Positions 50,174-62,137 of a DNA stretch of 64,000 nt are shown here, piece by piece. The notes beneath the pieces were generated by a model. It had not been told where the DNA came from and did no database searches. It saw nothing but the letters and a program-made list of their open reading frames with translations. Source of the DNA: Pempheris klunzingeri (Eukaryota; Chordata; Actinopteri; Acropomatiformes; Pempheridae); NCBI RefSeq assembly GCF_042242105.1, contig NC_092028.1, positions 12,013,338 through 12,077,337 on the forward strand, read 5' to 3'. Position numbers and translations under genes: made by a program. Positions within the stretch are counted from its first letter, which is position 1; every line of letters begins with the position of its first letter.

Positions 50174-53100
50174 GACCTACCCTCAGCCTGACCCATCTGG
50201 TTCTTGTGGGTTCCGTTGGCCTGCGGCTGCGTCGTGGTGCCATCACTGAGGAGACACATGAGCGCACACCATTTACTCTGGCAGTAGATGGAGTAATAAT
50301 CAAGCAATAACAGTAAAAGTAGCATTTCTTTGGTTTCACATGCAGCGGTGCGCCTCGAGCTGGTGGTAACCCAAGAGGCAGCATTATGAACAGTAGATTT
50401 AGTGGTTTCCAATGTGGGGACCACCTACAGTAATAAGCTAAGAGTGGCTAACTCCTTAATAGGCTAATGGTGGGTTCCGGGAATTAATATTAATATGATT
50501 TTTGCATCAATGTGATAAGACACTTTGATTCACTAGATATTTGGCTTGATAGGTTGGCAAAAAAGTCATGTCCATTAACAAGTTATCAAGTTATTTCTCC
50601 CCAAATATTATGTTACCATTTACTGTAGATTGATTTTACTTATCAAATATATTGTGATAGAGGATTCTATCCACGTCGCCCAAACCTGATTTTACTTATT
50701 TTGTTACTCACATCAAGGGATATACATGTTATATCAGTTACGAAGTTAGACAGTTAGGGTTACTACGGTCAAATTTTGCCAAAAAGGGATGTATCAATGT
50801 TCAAGGAAATTGATTACAATTAGCTCATGTATTTATTCATTGCCTACCCCCAACTTTCCCTGTGTGGATGAATGGAAGATGTGTGTCCCAATAAAGGTTA
50901 TATCCTTGACAATAAAATTAGTGTGTGTGTGTGTGTGTTACCTGGGTGGGGTGGGCTCTAGCGGTCGGTCCAGCTGGACAGAGCAGAGCGGCTCAGTGAG
51001 GACTTTGGCTGACAGGGAGAACCTCTCGTACTCTGATGGAGAGATCAGGTAAAAGCCTGTGGAGGAAAAACGACAATTAGACAGTGCGGTTTATTTGAAT
51101 TTTTCTGTCAAACTACTTTCCATTCACCTCCACTGTATTGGGATGGAGGCAGAATTCTCAATCGCAGATATCTCAGAGAGCCTTGGCAGATAAAATGTCT
51201 GCATGCCTCGATATCCAAAAAAATATTGGAAAAATATGTGTGTGATATCAGTAAAATGACTCGTTGATCTGGTCCAAACCGCCCCGTTTTGAACCGTCTC
51301 CGTCTTGCTGTGACTTTAAAGTCATTTTTGGAAGTTAGATTTTCGCCGCTTTTGCATTAAAATCAAGCATGTTTTCCTCACCCTGTCCGTTCTTGGTGAA
51401 GACGCAGGATGCAATGCCACTGATGTCTTCTTTACGGATGCAGTCGTAGCGTACCTAAAGACACACGGGACAGACAGTAATTAGCGGTACATCATTAAAG
51501 CACTTTTTTTAATGAGAGGTGCTGTATAAATTATTTTCATCATCGTCATATTGAAATTAAAGGGAAAATACAAACTCGTACTGTAAAAATTACACTTTGC
51601 TTGTTTGAAACACACACATGTACACACTCACACCCCACCTGTGGTCGAAGGCCAGGTATGTTAAAGAGGTGCATGTCGCCCAGGTTGGTCAGACAGACCA
51701 GTGTGTGTTCGCTGTAGTCTTCCTGAGCTGTGGAGCTGAAGACCACCAGGGCCACCTTCCTCACCCGGCAGCCCTCGTGCGCCGTCAGCTTGAACTTGGT
51801 CTTGGCGCTCACCTTAGGGAGAGAGAACACCTAAAGGGAGAGTGCAAACATCAGACAAGTGCATAAACTGTCCTCATAAAAAGACAAAAAACACTTAATA
51901 TTCCTGTTTGTTTTTAAGTGTATTTATGTGTAATAAATTACAACACAGGCGTCTTTCCCAGCCTTTACCTTTAGCTGTTCCTCTGAGGCGATGAGGACAG
52001 AGTGAGCGTTGGTCATATCCGGAGCGATGGCGAGGTCCTGGGAGGCTTCGTATGGGTCTGGTAACGGTTTTCCTCGGCCGTCCAGCACGGAGATGGACAC
52101 CACGGGGGCCCTGTGCATCAGCTGGATCTCTTTGCCCAGCACCGCCTCCACACACACACTGCTCTCGCCCGCTCCGCCACGCTCGCACACACGCCCCGAG
52201 CCGACGCCGGGCACCTCCAGAGCGTAGGCATACACGCTCCCCGAGTTGGTGCCGGCCCATAGTGTTGGGCCGTGGTGTGTACCTGGAATATATGGACATA
52301 CAACACATACAGTTAGTGCTGTGGCATTGCTCTTTCTTGTTACACCCAGAGCTCCACATTCAGTTTATCATCTTAGCGAGTCAGTGAACACACCGTCACG
52401 TAGAAAGGTGTCAGCGAAGCAGAGACATCGGACCACTCCAGAGAGCGAGTCGTCTGCTGACCGTGGTTCAATCCTTCGCTGTACCGGAGCCACATCCTCC
52501 TGCTCTGCTAGAGCAGCGTTGGCCTCCTGGACCTGCACATAACACAACTGTGAAATGCAGAACTTAATTGTGTATCCTGTGCGATCCTCTTACTACAGAG
52601 AAAAGATCATTTACCTTGCTGGTGGGCGTGGTGACGGTGCGTTTCTTCCCCGACACCCTGCTCTTGCGTATGCGCCTGAAGCTCTGTCGTAAGGACTTTT
52701 TCAAGGACTTGACTCTGGACAGGGGGCCCTCCATTGCCAAGGAGTCATTAGGGTGCAGGGTACACCTAGGAGCATATAAAAAAAAAAAAACAGGAGAGTG
52801 ATGCTTTTTGGATCAGAATATGGTGAATTTTCCTTAACATGTTTTTTACTAAACCAAACTGAGGATAGCTTGTGTGTTATGTACTAAATGTGTGTGTGGT
52901 GGTAATTTAATCAGTTATGAAGGAAAAGAAAAAACACCACAGACAAATGATTAGTGGTGCCTGTGCTTTTACATTCTTAATTTGTCATCTAAACCAAAAG
53001 TGAAAAGCAGGGATTCAATATATACAAAATGTCCATTCTTTGACCTGCAAACACAAAACAATAAAAAAAAAAAAAACCAAGAGAAAATATCAACCTGGCC

Positions 53101-56100
53101 AGCACAGCATTTCGTCTGTGGTAGTCAAACAGGCCGAATCCATGACTCGTTCCAAATGAGATCAGGTTCCACTCTGCATGCAGCGCCACCGCTGTGACGG
53201 AGGCCGGGGGCAGGCACTGCACCAGCACCAGCGGCTGAAACCCTGGAGCGAAGGGGGCGGGCTTAAGGCGCGGCTCCAGCCTGTCGTGGCCCTTCCAGGT
53301 GAAGCCCTCCCTGTCCTGTAGCAGATCGACCACCGACACGTCCACCAAGTGGTCTGAACGCTCGTCGCTCAAACCCAGAACAATCACCTGGACAGATAGA
53401 CGAAGTAAACAAACATCATAAGTCATTTTCCTTTTTTTATTTCAGTGCCTATTTTCATCTATACGCAATAATACAAAAGATATGAGATCTGTGGCAGGAG
53501 TCGGTGTGATAATCTAAGAGCGTGGATGATGGCTGTGTCCTGTTTTTTTCCCTGTGAAATGTCTGACAGTAGGACATCACTACTGGGAGCCGACCATCAC
53601 AGAAACACTCTTGTGTTGTATGACCCAGTTTTTCAAATTATTAGCATATTAAAGAGCTCCTCTTCTCCAAAAAGTGGGAGACTGAGTGCACTGAAAATGT
53701 CAAAACGGAATCTCATTACATCAAACCCCTCAGCATGTGAAAGAAGCTGCTTTTTTTTTTTTTTTAGTGATGAGGGATTTGATGTTAAGTAAGGGTTAAT
53801 AACAGCTTCTCAAAAGAATTAATAACAGCTAGTTTATCATCATTTGAGGCACTTCTGTCAAGGCTGGAACTTTATTTGTGAGCTATACTGTTTGCTTTGC
53901 AGGACTTCAAGGAATTACAGTATGCAGTTTTTAAGTGCCTCATTATTCACTTACCAGGAAGTAGTCATGAGATTTTCTAAATGTGCTGCAGCCCACGAAA
54001 AGGGTATATTTTACATTGTATGAATATTCATGGCCTCCAGAGGATGAATGCTAATATTTTTAGATTCACTGGGGATGAAGGCTTTAAATTCGAACACTAA
54101 CCCTCAGTCAAAATGCCAACTTTGAATCCAAAGATACCTACAAGGGTGAGTGCTAACACTTTTTTTATTGTGGGAAGCACAAAACACAAGTCCAGTTTGT
54201 TCATTCTTGTTATAAACAACGGATTTACACTTGGTCCAGATGTACCCTTCACAGCTAAGCAGCTATGAAGCGCAAGAACACATGTGTGACTGCAGCGGCA
54301 GCTCTCTGCCTGCAAAGTTTATCAGCTTCATCTCATCCCGGGAAAACACACGAGGCTATTCAACTTCTATAGCCTCATTATTGGAGTCATTAGCAAATTA
54401 ACTGTTGGCAAGATAAGATGTGAAGATAAGATAAGAAGTAAATTACATGATGATTATGATTATCAACTGACAAAGTGTATATTGTGTTAACCTGCATTAT
54501 TTACAGTGGGTACGGAAAGTATTCAGACCCCTTCACTTTTTCCACATTTTATGTTACAGCCTTATTCCAAAATGGATTAAATTCTTTTTTTTCCTCATCA
54601 ATCTACACACAATACCCCATAATGACAAAGTGAAAAAAGTTTTTTAGAAATTTTTGCAAATGTATTAAAAATAAAAAACTGAAATATCACATGTACATAA
54701 GTATTCACACCCTTTGCTATGACACTCAAAACTGAGCTCAGGTGCATCCTGTTTCCACTGATCGTCCTTGAGATGTTTCTACAACTTGACTGGAGTCCAC
54801 CTGTGGTAAATTCAATTGATTGGACTTGATTTGGAAAGGCACACACCTGTCTATATAAGGTCCTACAGCTGACAGTGCATGTCAGAGCAGAAACCAAGCC
54901 ATGAAGTCAAAGGAATTGTCTGTAGACCTCTGAGACAGGACTGTATCGAGGCACAGATCTGGGGAAGGGTACAGAAACATTTCTGCAGCATTGAAGGTCC
55001 CGAAGAGCACAGTGGCCTCCATCATTCGTAAATGGAAGAAGTTCAGAACCACCAGGACTCTTCCTAGAGCTGGCCGCCCATCCAAACTGAGCAATCGGGG
55101 GAGAAGGGCCTTGGTCAGGGAGGTGACCAAGAACCCGATGGTCACTCTGACAGAGCTCCAGCGTTACTCTGAGGAAATGGGAGAACCTTCCAGAAGGACA
55201 ACCATCTCTGCAGCACTCCACCAATCAGGCCTTTATGGTAGAGTGGCCAGACGGAAGCCTCTCCTCAGTAAAAGGCACATGACAGCCCGCTTGGAGTTTG
55301 CCAAAAGGCACCTAAACGACTCTCAGACCATGAGAAACAAGATTCTCTGGTCTGATGAAACCAAGATAGAACTATTTGGCCTGAATGCCAAGCGTCACGT
55401 CTGGAGGAAACCAGGCACCGCTCATCACCTGGCAAATACCATGACCCGAAGCACACAGCCAAGATAACGAAGGAGTGGCTTCGGGACAAGTCTGTGAATG
55501 TCCTTGAGTGGCCCAGCCAGAGCCCAGACTTGAACCCCATTGAACATCTCTGGAAAGACCTGAAAATAGCTGTGCAGCGACGCTCCCCATCTAACCTGAC
55601 AGAGCTTGAGAGGATCTGCAGAGAAGAATGGGAAAAACACCCCAAATGCAGGTGTGCCAAGCTTGTAGCATCATACCCAAGAAGACTTGAGGCTGTAATC
55701 GCTGCCAAAGGTGTCTCAACAAAGTACTGAAAAAAGGGTGTGAATACTTATGTACATATGATATTTCAGTTTTTTTATTTTTAATACACAAAAATTTCTA
55801 AAAAAACTTTTTTCACTTTGTCATTATGGGGTATTGTGTGTAGATTGATGAGGAAAAAAAGAATTTAATCCATTTTGGAATAAGGCTGTAACATAAAATG
55901 TGGAAAAAGTGAAGGGGTCTGAATACTTTCCGTACCCACTGTATGTCGTACCAAAGTGTGGCTACTGCGTACATGACATGTCACCTTACAAAGCTTGATG
56001 AAAGGAATCCATACAAATTAAAAATGTAAAAATTTTTTACATATAATCTTAGAGAAAATGACAATTTCTTAAATCAATTGTTCAAAAATAATTTCTAAAC

Positions 56101-56802
56101 ATACTTTAATAACTGAAACTCTTGACACATTTTTGGGTTTTAAACCGGGTGTAAAAATACGGTCTGCAGAGTAAAAACATCCAAAAAACTCTCTGCATTA
56201 TATCTTCTACAAATGAGACAGGGTGTGTCAGAGCTAAACCTATTAGCCTGTTTGTGTGCGTACACTTTACCTGTCCAGCAGTTCCAGCCACCACCAGCTT
56301 GTTGCTGTATTTGCACAGACTGATCTTTTGGATGCCCAGCCTGGGGTCATCGCTATATGGGTCAAAACAACCCACCTAAACAGAAAAAAAAGAAAAAACA
56401 CATGCACACTGAGTTGGTATTGGCAGAAGAAAGAAAATAAATTTTATTTGGAGCATTTATAGACCATAGACGTCCTCAGCTTCTCCACCTCCCCAAGTTC
56501 AGTCTTCTCTCTGAATCTTTCCACAACAGTTTGTCTCGTTCTAAATCTTTGATCTGAATCGACCACAAACAAATTAACTTCAGGGAGACCAATGTCACGA
56601 GGCTCTCCTACTCCTTGTGCAGCAGCTTCTCTATTCTTACTCTCTCCCAAATAGACAAATAAACCAGGACAATCCTCCTTTCCCCACTCAGCAAAACATG
56701 TGCATTAATCTGTCTCTCACACACAGTAGGAATTCCAATAGAATCCCCTCTCACATGGGAGTTTTTGTCTTGGCAAAACAAGGAGTAGGATAAGTTGGTC
56801 AC

Positions 56803-56849
<47 letters not shown>

Positions 56850-59800
56850 TGCACAGAAAGAGTGGGCTGATGGGTCTGGTTTTCATTACAGAGGAGAAAA
56901 AAAAAAGGGAAAGGCTCTTCATCCCATATGAGGGCCACATTCCTGAACATGCAGCTCTGTTACCACAGGATACATGGGGAAAGGTGGGGGGAGTGAAAGA
57001 GTGAATAGGAAGAAAAGAGGAGAGTAAAAGGAGAAAAGGGGCCAAAGGCTGATTTTATCTATTTTTCACTGTTAAATGTATCACTCAAGAGTAGCTTCAG
57101 CTCTTTTTTCTATCCATTTATGATCCAAGTTTATCTTGGCCACCTGCCCAAACGCTGGGAAACATTTCCAACTGTAGAATCTGATTTAAATATTCATCAA
57201 GTATTTTGCTTCGTGACCCATCTCCATTTCCTGTCAATATCTACCCAAAGCCAAACTACTCAGTCAGATTCCCTCGACATGAAATTCTGCCTCCCAGTGC
57301 TGACTCACTTCATTTAAAATGTAATTCTGCACAGAAAAAAGGCCATTAAAACAGAATCAGACCGCGGTTTCTCCAGAGTCAAGTTTTTAAAGACGGGAAC
57401 AATGGGGTGGGTCTGTCTGAAACCCAAACACGCAAAAACAATCAGATGAAAAAAATGAAGCCACAGATGTAGCGTTACAGGACTATGTGTGTAAAACAGA
57501 TTGCTTTTATTCCCACAGCCTGTAAAATAAGACCCTGCGGCTGATCTCTAGAGGAGAAAAACTCTTACTTATTCTTACTGTATTTCACCTGCTCGTCCCT
57601 GCAGTTCTCACCTTCCTGAAGGGAGGCCATTCCTCCTCCTGCTGCATGTCGGGGTCGTCGCTAGGGTCCTGAGGATCGTCGCTAGGGTCACAGTCGGTGT
57701 GGAAGACGTTGGCTGTGCTGAGTTTGTACAGCGGAGTGAGGGCAACACCCGATGCGTCCCAGAAACGCACGGTGCCATCTTCATGTCTGTAAACACACAC
57801 ACGATTTAAAGAAATATATATATTTTTTAATGAATTTAAAATATTCAAATGCAAAACATTATTTATAAAGATATTTATTGTGGCAGTTTTTACGCTGCGG
57901 GTACAAGTGGTCACAGTTAATGCAATAAAAGCCAATAATCCTGCAGTAAATCCTTTTATATGATGTTCAGTTCTGTTTAGGCTGAATCAGTGAGGCAATG
58001 ATTCACCTCTATGGCTCTTTATAAGAATGTAGTTTTGAATTTTTAGTTTTGAATTATATTGTATTACGGTATAGTGAAAGGTGATTCTAATACTAATAAT
58101 AGATTGAACTAGGTGCATCTGATAAAATTATTCATATGAATAAGAAGATTAATGATCTACAGCCATGTTAGCAGCTTAGTGACGCCATCGGTTAAATGCT
58201 AACATCAGGATGCTCTAAATATGAATGCTAACATGCTGATGTTTGGCAGGTATCATATTTAGCATCTTAGTTTAGTGCTGTAGTAGTAGTAGCATGCTGC
58301 CATTCGCTAATTAGCACTAAACAACGTGCAGTTGAGGGTGATGGAAATGTCAATGGTTTTGTAGGTATTTGGTAGATTGGGGTACTTAACAGAGTGACAT
58401 TTTGACCAGAGGTCCGTGCTACAGCTCCAGAGCTATTACAATTCATCCTCTGGGGAACCTATAAAATACTTTCTCCTCAGTTCACTCCTCAGTTAACTTT
58501 CAGTCAATGTGTGTCCCTTTGGATTTTGGGGAACAAGACTCAATTAGTGCAGCTGTTCTACTTCCTCTAGATGCTGTAGCTGTATCTCAGTGGCCCCCTG
58601 CTAATGCTAGCTCTGCCAAACATCTGTAGTTGGAATAATTCTGCCAACTATCTTGGGATGTTCTTACTGCTATGGTAATGCTGACAAATTCTGGTTTCAG
58701 AGTTTCAGGACAGGTCACATGTAGATCTAGGATACCCATGTGGTTTACATTGGAGACGAGAACACAGTCTCCATGCAGCTTTTAGTCACTAACAATTACT
58801 AGAGAGCAAGAGATTTGTGCCGGATTTGTGTCATGATAGAAAAACGAAAACTGGACCCACCTGTGTGGACACAGTCTGTGGGCGATTATAAATGTGCGTG
58901 TGTGTGTGTGTGTGTGTGTGTGCAGATACCCCGTCAGCAGCAGCTCTTGTTGTTTGGGTGGAGGTGCCAGGTTTCTCCCTCCACATATGGGCCAGCTCTG
59001 CACAAACGCACAAAGATCGGAGCAAACTTAGAATTTCATCATATTTAGAAGCTGCACGAGAAACATTTCCATGACACCAACACATTCCCTGACCCTTTCC
59101 ATATTATCATAACCCCAGCTCAGAATCTACTGGCTCTGACACACAGGCATGCCCTTATGGATGAGCCTGTGTACACAGAAACACAAAAAACAGCAGTGCT
59201 GTTGTTGGGTTTGCTCTGTCATAGTGCCAGTCTCTCTGGTTTGGCCTTGCACAGACAGACAGATGATTAACGAGTGTACCAGCTGTATGTCCCTCTGTGT
59301 GTGTGTGTGTGTTGTTCTAATCAGCCACTGATCAAAACAGCTGATCTAAGCTTCAAAGCCTTTGCAAAGCCTTTAACTGCTTACACCTGCTCTTAAAGTT
59401 CACACACTACCAGCAGGCCGGCGGTCACACTCCCCATTGCTGTTTAGCTGCCAGTCTGTGAGCTCAGATTACTCACTGGTGCTTGTGCCATGAGTAATAA
59501 CATCCATGTAACAACAATATCCTTACTCAGATCAATTTAACTTCACTTATTACCCATTTATACTGCTCCTGATTGATGAAGAAAGGCAGCAGCTGAGATT
59601 TGACATGACACCTAACAGCCATTTGGTAGTAAATAAAATAAAAACTCCAATCTGTGCAGATGCAGATTTCTATGTGCAAAGTATATACATCGAATAGTGT
59701 TGATGGCTACATTTAAAGCATGAGGGACCTGGCTATTGGCTGTACTCTGTTTAAGGTGCTCTCAGGCTAAGCTGCTTACAAGCATCTCGGATTTCCTCTG

Positions 59801-62137
59801 AGTGAATATCCCTACTGCCATGCATGAACCAATTTACAGAATAATCCTGTCTGCCAGTGGCACAGTATCAAAAAACGTTGCAGAAATCACTTCTAATGCA
59901 GAGCGCTGACAGCCGCGTTAACAGAAATTTCCAACCGTGCTCTGCAGATTGCGGCGTGCTTCTCACCCTGTGTGTGTGTTGTTTGCCCTGCTGCGCTTTG
60001 CCAGCGTTCACCAGCCTCTCCCAGAGTTTGGGGGGGACGCTGGAGATGTGGAAGGAGCAGGTGATGGCTGAGGAGTGGAGAGGAGCCAGGTAGGGAGTGG
60101 GCAGAGAGGGCCACCCGGGGGTCTGGAGGTCAATCACAACCAGCTCCTCTTCAAGCAACACCACCAAGGCAGACGGGTCGTCGAACTCTGTGGGAAAGAG
60201 AGAGACGCAAGACAACAATTAGACACACAGAAATCCATAAATACACATCAGTGATGTTGGCCAGCTCCTCACCTTTCTCTTGCTCTATGCTGTGGACAGT
60301 GAAGAAGTCAATGACTCGGGATGTGAAGTCGAGAGTGACGTGGTCTTTGTCCTGTTGGATGGTCAGACAGTGGCGGTCACCGTAGCTGGCTCTGGGCATC
60401 CCTCCACTGTATAACAACACTGGAGAACTGGACAGAAGTACACAGAAAATACAGAAATTCCTATTTATGTCAATTTTATCTGTCATCTAGAATAATATAA
60501 AGCAGGTGTTTCTGATACAATTGGGCATCATCATTTTCAATTCTTACATTGATGGGCCAGTGTTTAAGAAAAGACAAATGGAAAGGAAAGCAAGAATCAG
60601 TCTTGTATATAGTATACAGGAGTAAAGAGTCAGTGGCACTGTGCTCCCACTCACCCTGTCGAGGTCGTCCTCCACAGGATCTTGTTGATGGCCTTACAGG
60701 GAAATGGACCTGAGACAGAATCAAGAATAAAAAAAACATTTGAAAAACCTTTACAGAGGCACTGGTCACTCAAAACCATTAAAAAAACTCATTTAGTCCA
60801 AGAGAGGGTGACCAAAATGTGAAGCAGACGTCTTTATGGCTTTAACTTTCCATATTCAGTCACTAATGCTGCATTCCCACGCTCACACACTGCCTACTAT
60901 GTACTCAAATAGAACGGACTGCATACTCCTTATTTGAACATTTAAGTATGCCATTACAGCCAGACTGTTCACTCTCCTCTGCATAATGTGACTGTATCGA
61001 TGATGACATTACTGATCTAGACTACCATCGATGCTTCTCACCAGCCACAGTGAGGAGCTAAAACAGTCTGACTCGCAGATATGAACACACTACATACCTA
61101 ATTGGACGCCATACTCAGAATAAGTAGTATGTTAGTATGCAATTCTGAACACAGCGTATGAGTCACCAGACGTCGGCAGTCAGGGTTCATTAAGGTGCCG
61201 TCAGTCAGCGGACATTGGTCTTTGTGGACAAGACCACCACCTCTAGCGAGTTTGGATGACTATGTGCCCAAACGTGCCTCAAACAGACGTTGGCTGGGAA
61301 ACACAAATAGATATATATATATATATAGATATATGTGTGTGTTATGTATGCATTTCTCACCATATGGGATGGTGGAGGACACTGGCTGGTGACTGCACGT
61401 GTTGCCATTGGTAACAGCCCACACGGAATAGCCTCCATCGTTATGGGAACTGACAAACAAGTTCCCAGAGCGTTCCCACACCAGGCTCTCCAGCTGCTGC
61501 AAGGGGATACACACACACACACACACACACAGAACACACTATAAAAACTATTTTAAAAAGGTCTTCACTGTACCAGCATTAAATATTTGTCATTGACCAT
61601 AGTAAACATAAGGCAGCGCGGTGGTTAGCACTGTAGCCTCACAGCAAGAAGGTTCCAGGTTGAAATCCAGTGGCAAGTTTGAACCTTGAACCTTTCTATA
61701 TGGAGTTTAGTCCAAAGACATCTAGGTCAGGATAACTGGTGACTCTAAATTGCCCGTAGGTGTGAATTTGAGCATGAATGGTTGTCTGTATGTGTTGGCC
61801 CAGTGATTGGCTGGTGACCAGTCCAGTGTGCATCTCGCCTCTCGCCCAAAGTCAGCTGGGATTGGCTCCAGGCCCCCAGTGACCCTTAAGGATAAGCAGT
61901 CTACACAATGGATGGATGGATAGTAAACGTCAGTAATCTCCTCTCACCAAATCTGTGCTCTATAAACCAGGTACCTGCTTGCCCAGGAAGAGCTGCTCGG
62001 CATGACGGGAGCTCAGATCCCATAGGACCACCAGGCCGCGGCTGTAGCCAATCAGTATCTTTCCTGACTGCTGGGGATGTTCCTGCAGAGATTCCACTGG
62101 CCCCAAGGACTTCCCACATCTGTAATCATCTGGCAGG
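49078..62137 (-). CDS. llgl1: LLGL1, Lethal giant larvae homolog 1 (cell polarity), partial: N-terminus outside the window
   Basis: Visible exons in transcript order: 62137-61975, 61496-61361, 60709-60655, 60427-60273, 60187-59967, 58997-58930, 57786-57612, 56375-56271, 53387-53095, 52765-52615, 52532-52394, 52282-51969, 51830-51639, 51454-51382, 51056-50942, 50245-50181, 49409-49274, 49156-49078. They total 2635 nt and stay in one frame to TGA (49078-49080), giving 877 codons after a partial first codon. About 190 N-terminal residues are missing. The first residues are [20 protein letters not shown]; later come [41 protein letters not shown] and [15 protein letters not shown], all Lgl signatures from its double WD40 propeller. 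Exon 52765-52615 carries the polybasic serine-rich loop [20 protein letters not shown], where aPKC phosphorylates Lgl in the family and releases it from the membrane. The C-terminus ends [23 protein letters not shown] favours LLGL1 over LLGL2. Oddities: a duplicated acidic motif in exon 57786-57612, CA-repeats right behind three donors, and a Tc1 element in the intron 53388-56270. Confidence 0.96.
50144..50173. repeat. CA-repeat (transcript sense) behind an LLGL1 donor
   Basis: Plus-strand (TG)n, read as (CA)n in LLGL1 pre-mRNA. It begins about 7 nt after the GT of the donor of exon 50245-50181. Confidence 0.9.
50921..50939. repeat. CA-repeat (transcript sense) abutting an LLGL1 donor
   Basis: The donor of exon 51056-50942 reads GTAACACACACAC in the transcript. 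The CA repeat starts within the 5' splice-site region itself. Confidence 0.9.
54021..54062 (+). repeat. Interspersed repeat A, very short fragment in LLGL1 intron
   Basis: TGAATATTCATGGCCTCCAG followed by AGGATGAATGCTAAT resembles the first third of the TTAGCATG-rich family. It lies in the same LLGL1 intron as the Tc1 element. Confidence 0.35.
54504..55941 (+). mobile_element. Tc1-like DNA transposon, defective copy in an LLGL1 intron
   Basis: The element is flanked by TA dinucleotides (54502-54503 and 55942-55943), the classic Tc1/mariner target duplication. Its ends are inverted repeats of about 210 bp (54504-54715 and 55732-55941). They begin CAGTGGGTACGGAAAGTATT and are nearly identical by eye, differing mainly in T-run length. 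Total length is about 1.44 kb against about 1.6 kb usual for fish Tc1-like elements, which fits the deletion in its transposase. It lies antisense to LLGL1 in the intron 53388-56270. Near-identical ends suggest a fairly recent insertion mobilised in trans. Confidence 0.95.
54901..55730 (+). pseudogene. Broken Tc1-family transposase
   Basis: The frame opens with [10 protein letters not shown] and hits an in-frame TGA at codon 11 (54931-54933). It is then open to about 55440 through the helix-turn-helix region ([16 protein letters not shown]) and the first catalytic aspartate ([13 protein letters not shown]). At about 55440 the sequence jumps from the HHLANT motif straight to [13 protein letters not shown] in another frame. 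Some 60 residues, including the second catalytic aspartate, are therefore deleted. The last part (55449-55730) keeps [11 protein letters not shown] with the glutamate of the DDE triad and ends near STKY. With a stop, a deletion, a frame change and a lost catalytic residue, it cannot encode an active enzyme. Confidence 0.93.
56805..56846. repeat. (CA)n microsatellite in LLGL1 intron
   Basis: About 42 bp of CA on the plus strand, (TG)n in the LLGL1 transcript sense, mid-intron between exons 57612 and 56375. Confidence 0.95.
58150..58480 (-). repeat. Interspersed repeat A, inverted copy inside an LLGL1 intron
   Basis: Read on the minus strand it gives CTAATTAGCGAATGGCAGCA and ATGCTAACATCAGG/GCTAACATTTAAC words in the order of the copy at 4640-4965, followed by decayed sequence. 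It lies in the intron 57787-58929, so it is in the sense orientation of LLGL1. Confidence 0.55.
58894..58921. repeat. CA-repeat (transcript sense) behind an LLGL1 donor
   Basis: The donor of the 68-nt exon 58997-58930 reads GTATCTGCACACACA in the transcript and continues as (CA)n for about 28 bp. Confidence 0.9.
60868..61155. repeat. Repeat with ACTATGTACTC/GAGTATGC-type ends in LLGL1 intron
   Basis: The words TGCCTACTATGTACTCAAAT, CATACTCCTTATTTGAACA near one end and AATAAGTAGTATGTTAGTAT near the other are partly inverted. They recall non-autonomous hAT-like repeats of fish. It lies between exons 61361 and 60709. Decayed and non-coding. Confidence 0.4.
61606..61922 (+). repeat. Interspersed repeat C, copy 2 with tRNA-like head, in LLGL1 intron
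   Basis: The copy starts GGCAGCGCGGTGGTTAGCAC and continues TGTAGCCTCACAGCAAGAAG and GGTTCCAGGTTGAAATCC. The TGGTTAGCACTG word resembles a tRNA A-box, and the GGTTGAAATCC word is a weak B-box. It then joins the shared GACTCTAAATTGCCCGTAGG ... GGATAAGCAG ... ATGGATGGAT end. A tRNA-derived SINE borrowing a LINE 3' end is likely. It occupies the intron 61497-61974. Confidence 0.6.

Noticed and set aside
54991..55467. Apparently intact transposase ORF
   Set aside because: It begins inside the protein at a TTG and ends in a frame shifted by a deletion. The upstream stop and missing catalytic residue make it a pseudogene.
61640..61680. tRNA-like boxes in repeat C
   Set aside because: The A-box and B-box are degenerate and no cloverleaf with acceptor and anticodon arms forms. 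It is part of a repeat, not a functional tRNA.
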